This document shows positions 63,929 to 64,000 of a stretch of DNA of 64,000 nucleotides, in pieces. The DNA is from Bog-473 sp963763575 (lineage in GTDB: Bacteria > Actinomycetota > Acidimicrobiia > Acidimicrobiales > RAAP-2). The stretch is from positions 107,855-171,854 of the forward strand of contig CAVXPD010000002.1 of NCBI GenBank assembly GCA_963763575.1, read 5' to 3'. A program made the translations under genes and the position numbers. The notes below the pieces were generated by a model that saw nothing but the letters and a program-made list of their open reading frames with translations, ran no database searches and was not told the origin of the DNA. The number at the start of each line of letters is the position of its first letter. Within the stretch, counting starts at the first letter, position 1.

Positions 63929-64000
63929 GGGCGCTTAGCTCAGTTGGTTAGAGCGCAGCCTTCACACGGCTGAGGTCGTGGGTTCGAGTCCCGCAGCGCC
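63929..64000 (+). tRNA. tRNA-Val (CAC anticodon), 3' end cut by the window
   Basis: Acceptor GGGCGCT, D-arm GCTCAGTTGGTTAGAGC, anticodon arm CAGCC-TTCACAC-GGCTG with anticodon CAC (reads GUG), and T-arm with GTTCGAGTC. The 3' acceptor strand is present as AGCGCC; its last base and the discriminator lie beyond the edge. Confidence 0.95.

Overview
The window is about 70% G+C chromosomal DNA from an actinobacterium. Support for this comes from adjacent MurT and GatD genes, a PspC-domain histidine kinase with a LuxR-type regulator, DUF1707 and MmpL proteins, many GTG starts, and many start codons preceded by a TAnnnT -10 box at 6-7 nt with no ribosome binding site (leaderless mRNAs). The abundance of acyl-CoA and thiolase/DUF35 genes would suit a lipid-degrading lineage such as Acidimicrobiia, but that placement is inference. 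There is no prophage, CRISPR array or rRNA. One partial tRNA-Val lies at the right edge.

Layout. 0-5 kb: a secreted repeat protein cut by the left edge, a VOC protein with an apparent internal deletion, a SpoIIAA-like protein, an alpha/beta hydrolase gene split by a truncated IS630 element, and a COG4280-type membrane protein coupled to a small membrane protein. 5-9 kb: an amidohydrolase, a methyltransferase and a thiolase/DUF35 pair. 8.9-15.3 kb: a MacB-type efflux operon (lipoprotein, adaptor, ATPase, permease) divergent from an OmpR-type two-component system, with three tandem 10-bp repeats between them. 15-20 kb: aldo/keto reductase, a Met/His-rich membrane protein and an MmpL transporter. 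20-25 kb: a PspC/DUF1707 envelope-stress-like cluster with its own two-component system, then a CysQ-like phosphatase. 25-29 kb: cold shock protein, carotenoid oxygenase, an unknown anchored protein and a GH76 enzyme.

28.9-35.7 kb is a minus-strand run for CoA-ester catabolism: acyl-CoA dehydrogenase, a thiolase-fold protein without the catalytic cysteine, DUF35, acyl-CoA synthetase, SDR and a ferritin-like diiron protein. 35.7-42 kb holds single genes (DUF1214, tandem GNAT, sulfotransferase, PhnZ-like HD protein, serine hydrolase, DUF4389). 42-50 kb holds a broken methyltransferase, a TldD/TldE pair, an oxidoreductase and an acyltransferase-SGNH protein; three genes here carry apparent frameshifts. 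50-56 kb: a LysR regulator, a HAD-acyltransferase fusion, MurT-GatD, YccF and an ICMT-like protein. 56-63 kb: a tightly overlapping operon (acyl-CoA reductase/HAD fusion, zinc alcohol dehydrogenase, LarA-like protein, lysophospholipid acyltransferase) divergent from a TetR regulator.

Most notable: (i) two related intergenic elements near 24.85 kb and 50.24 kb, both between convergent genes, with short conserved blocks in the same order; (ii) the reductase/HAD-ADH-LarA-like-acyltransferase operon with a TetR palindrome over the regulator's own -10 box; (iii) widespread leaderless promoters, including a mirror-image divergent pair at 35.6-35.7 kb; (iv) a thiolase-fold/DUF35 pair with no catalytic cysteine.
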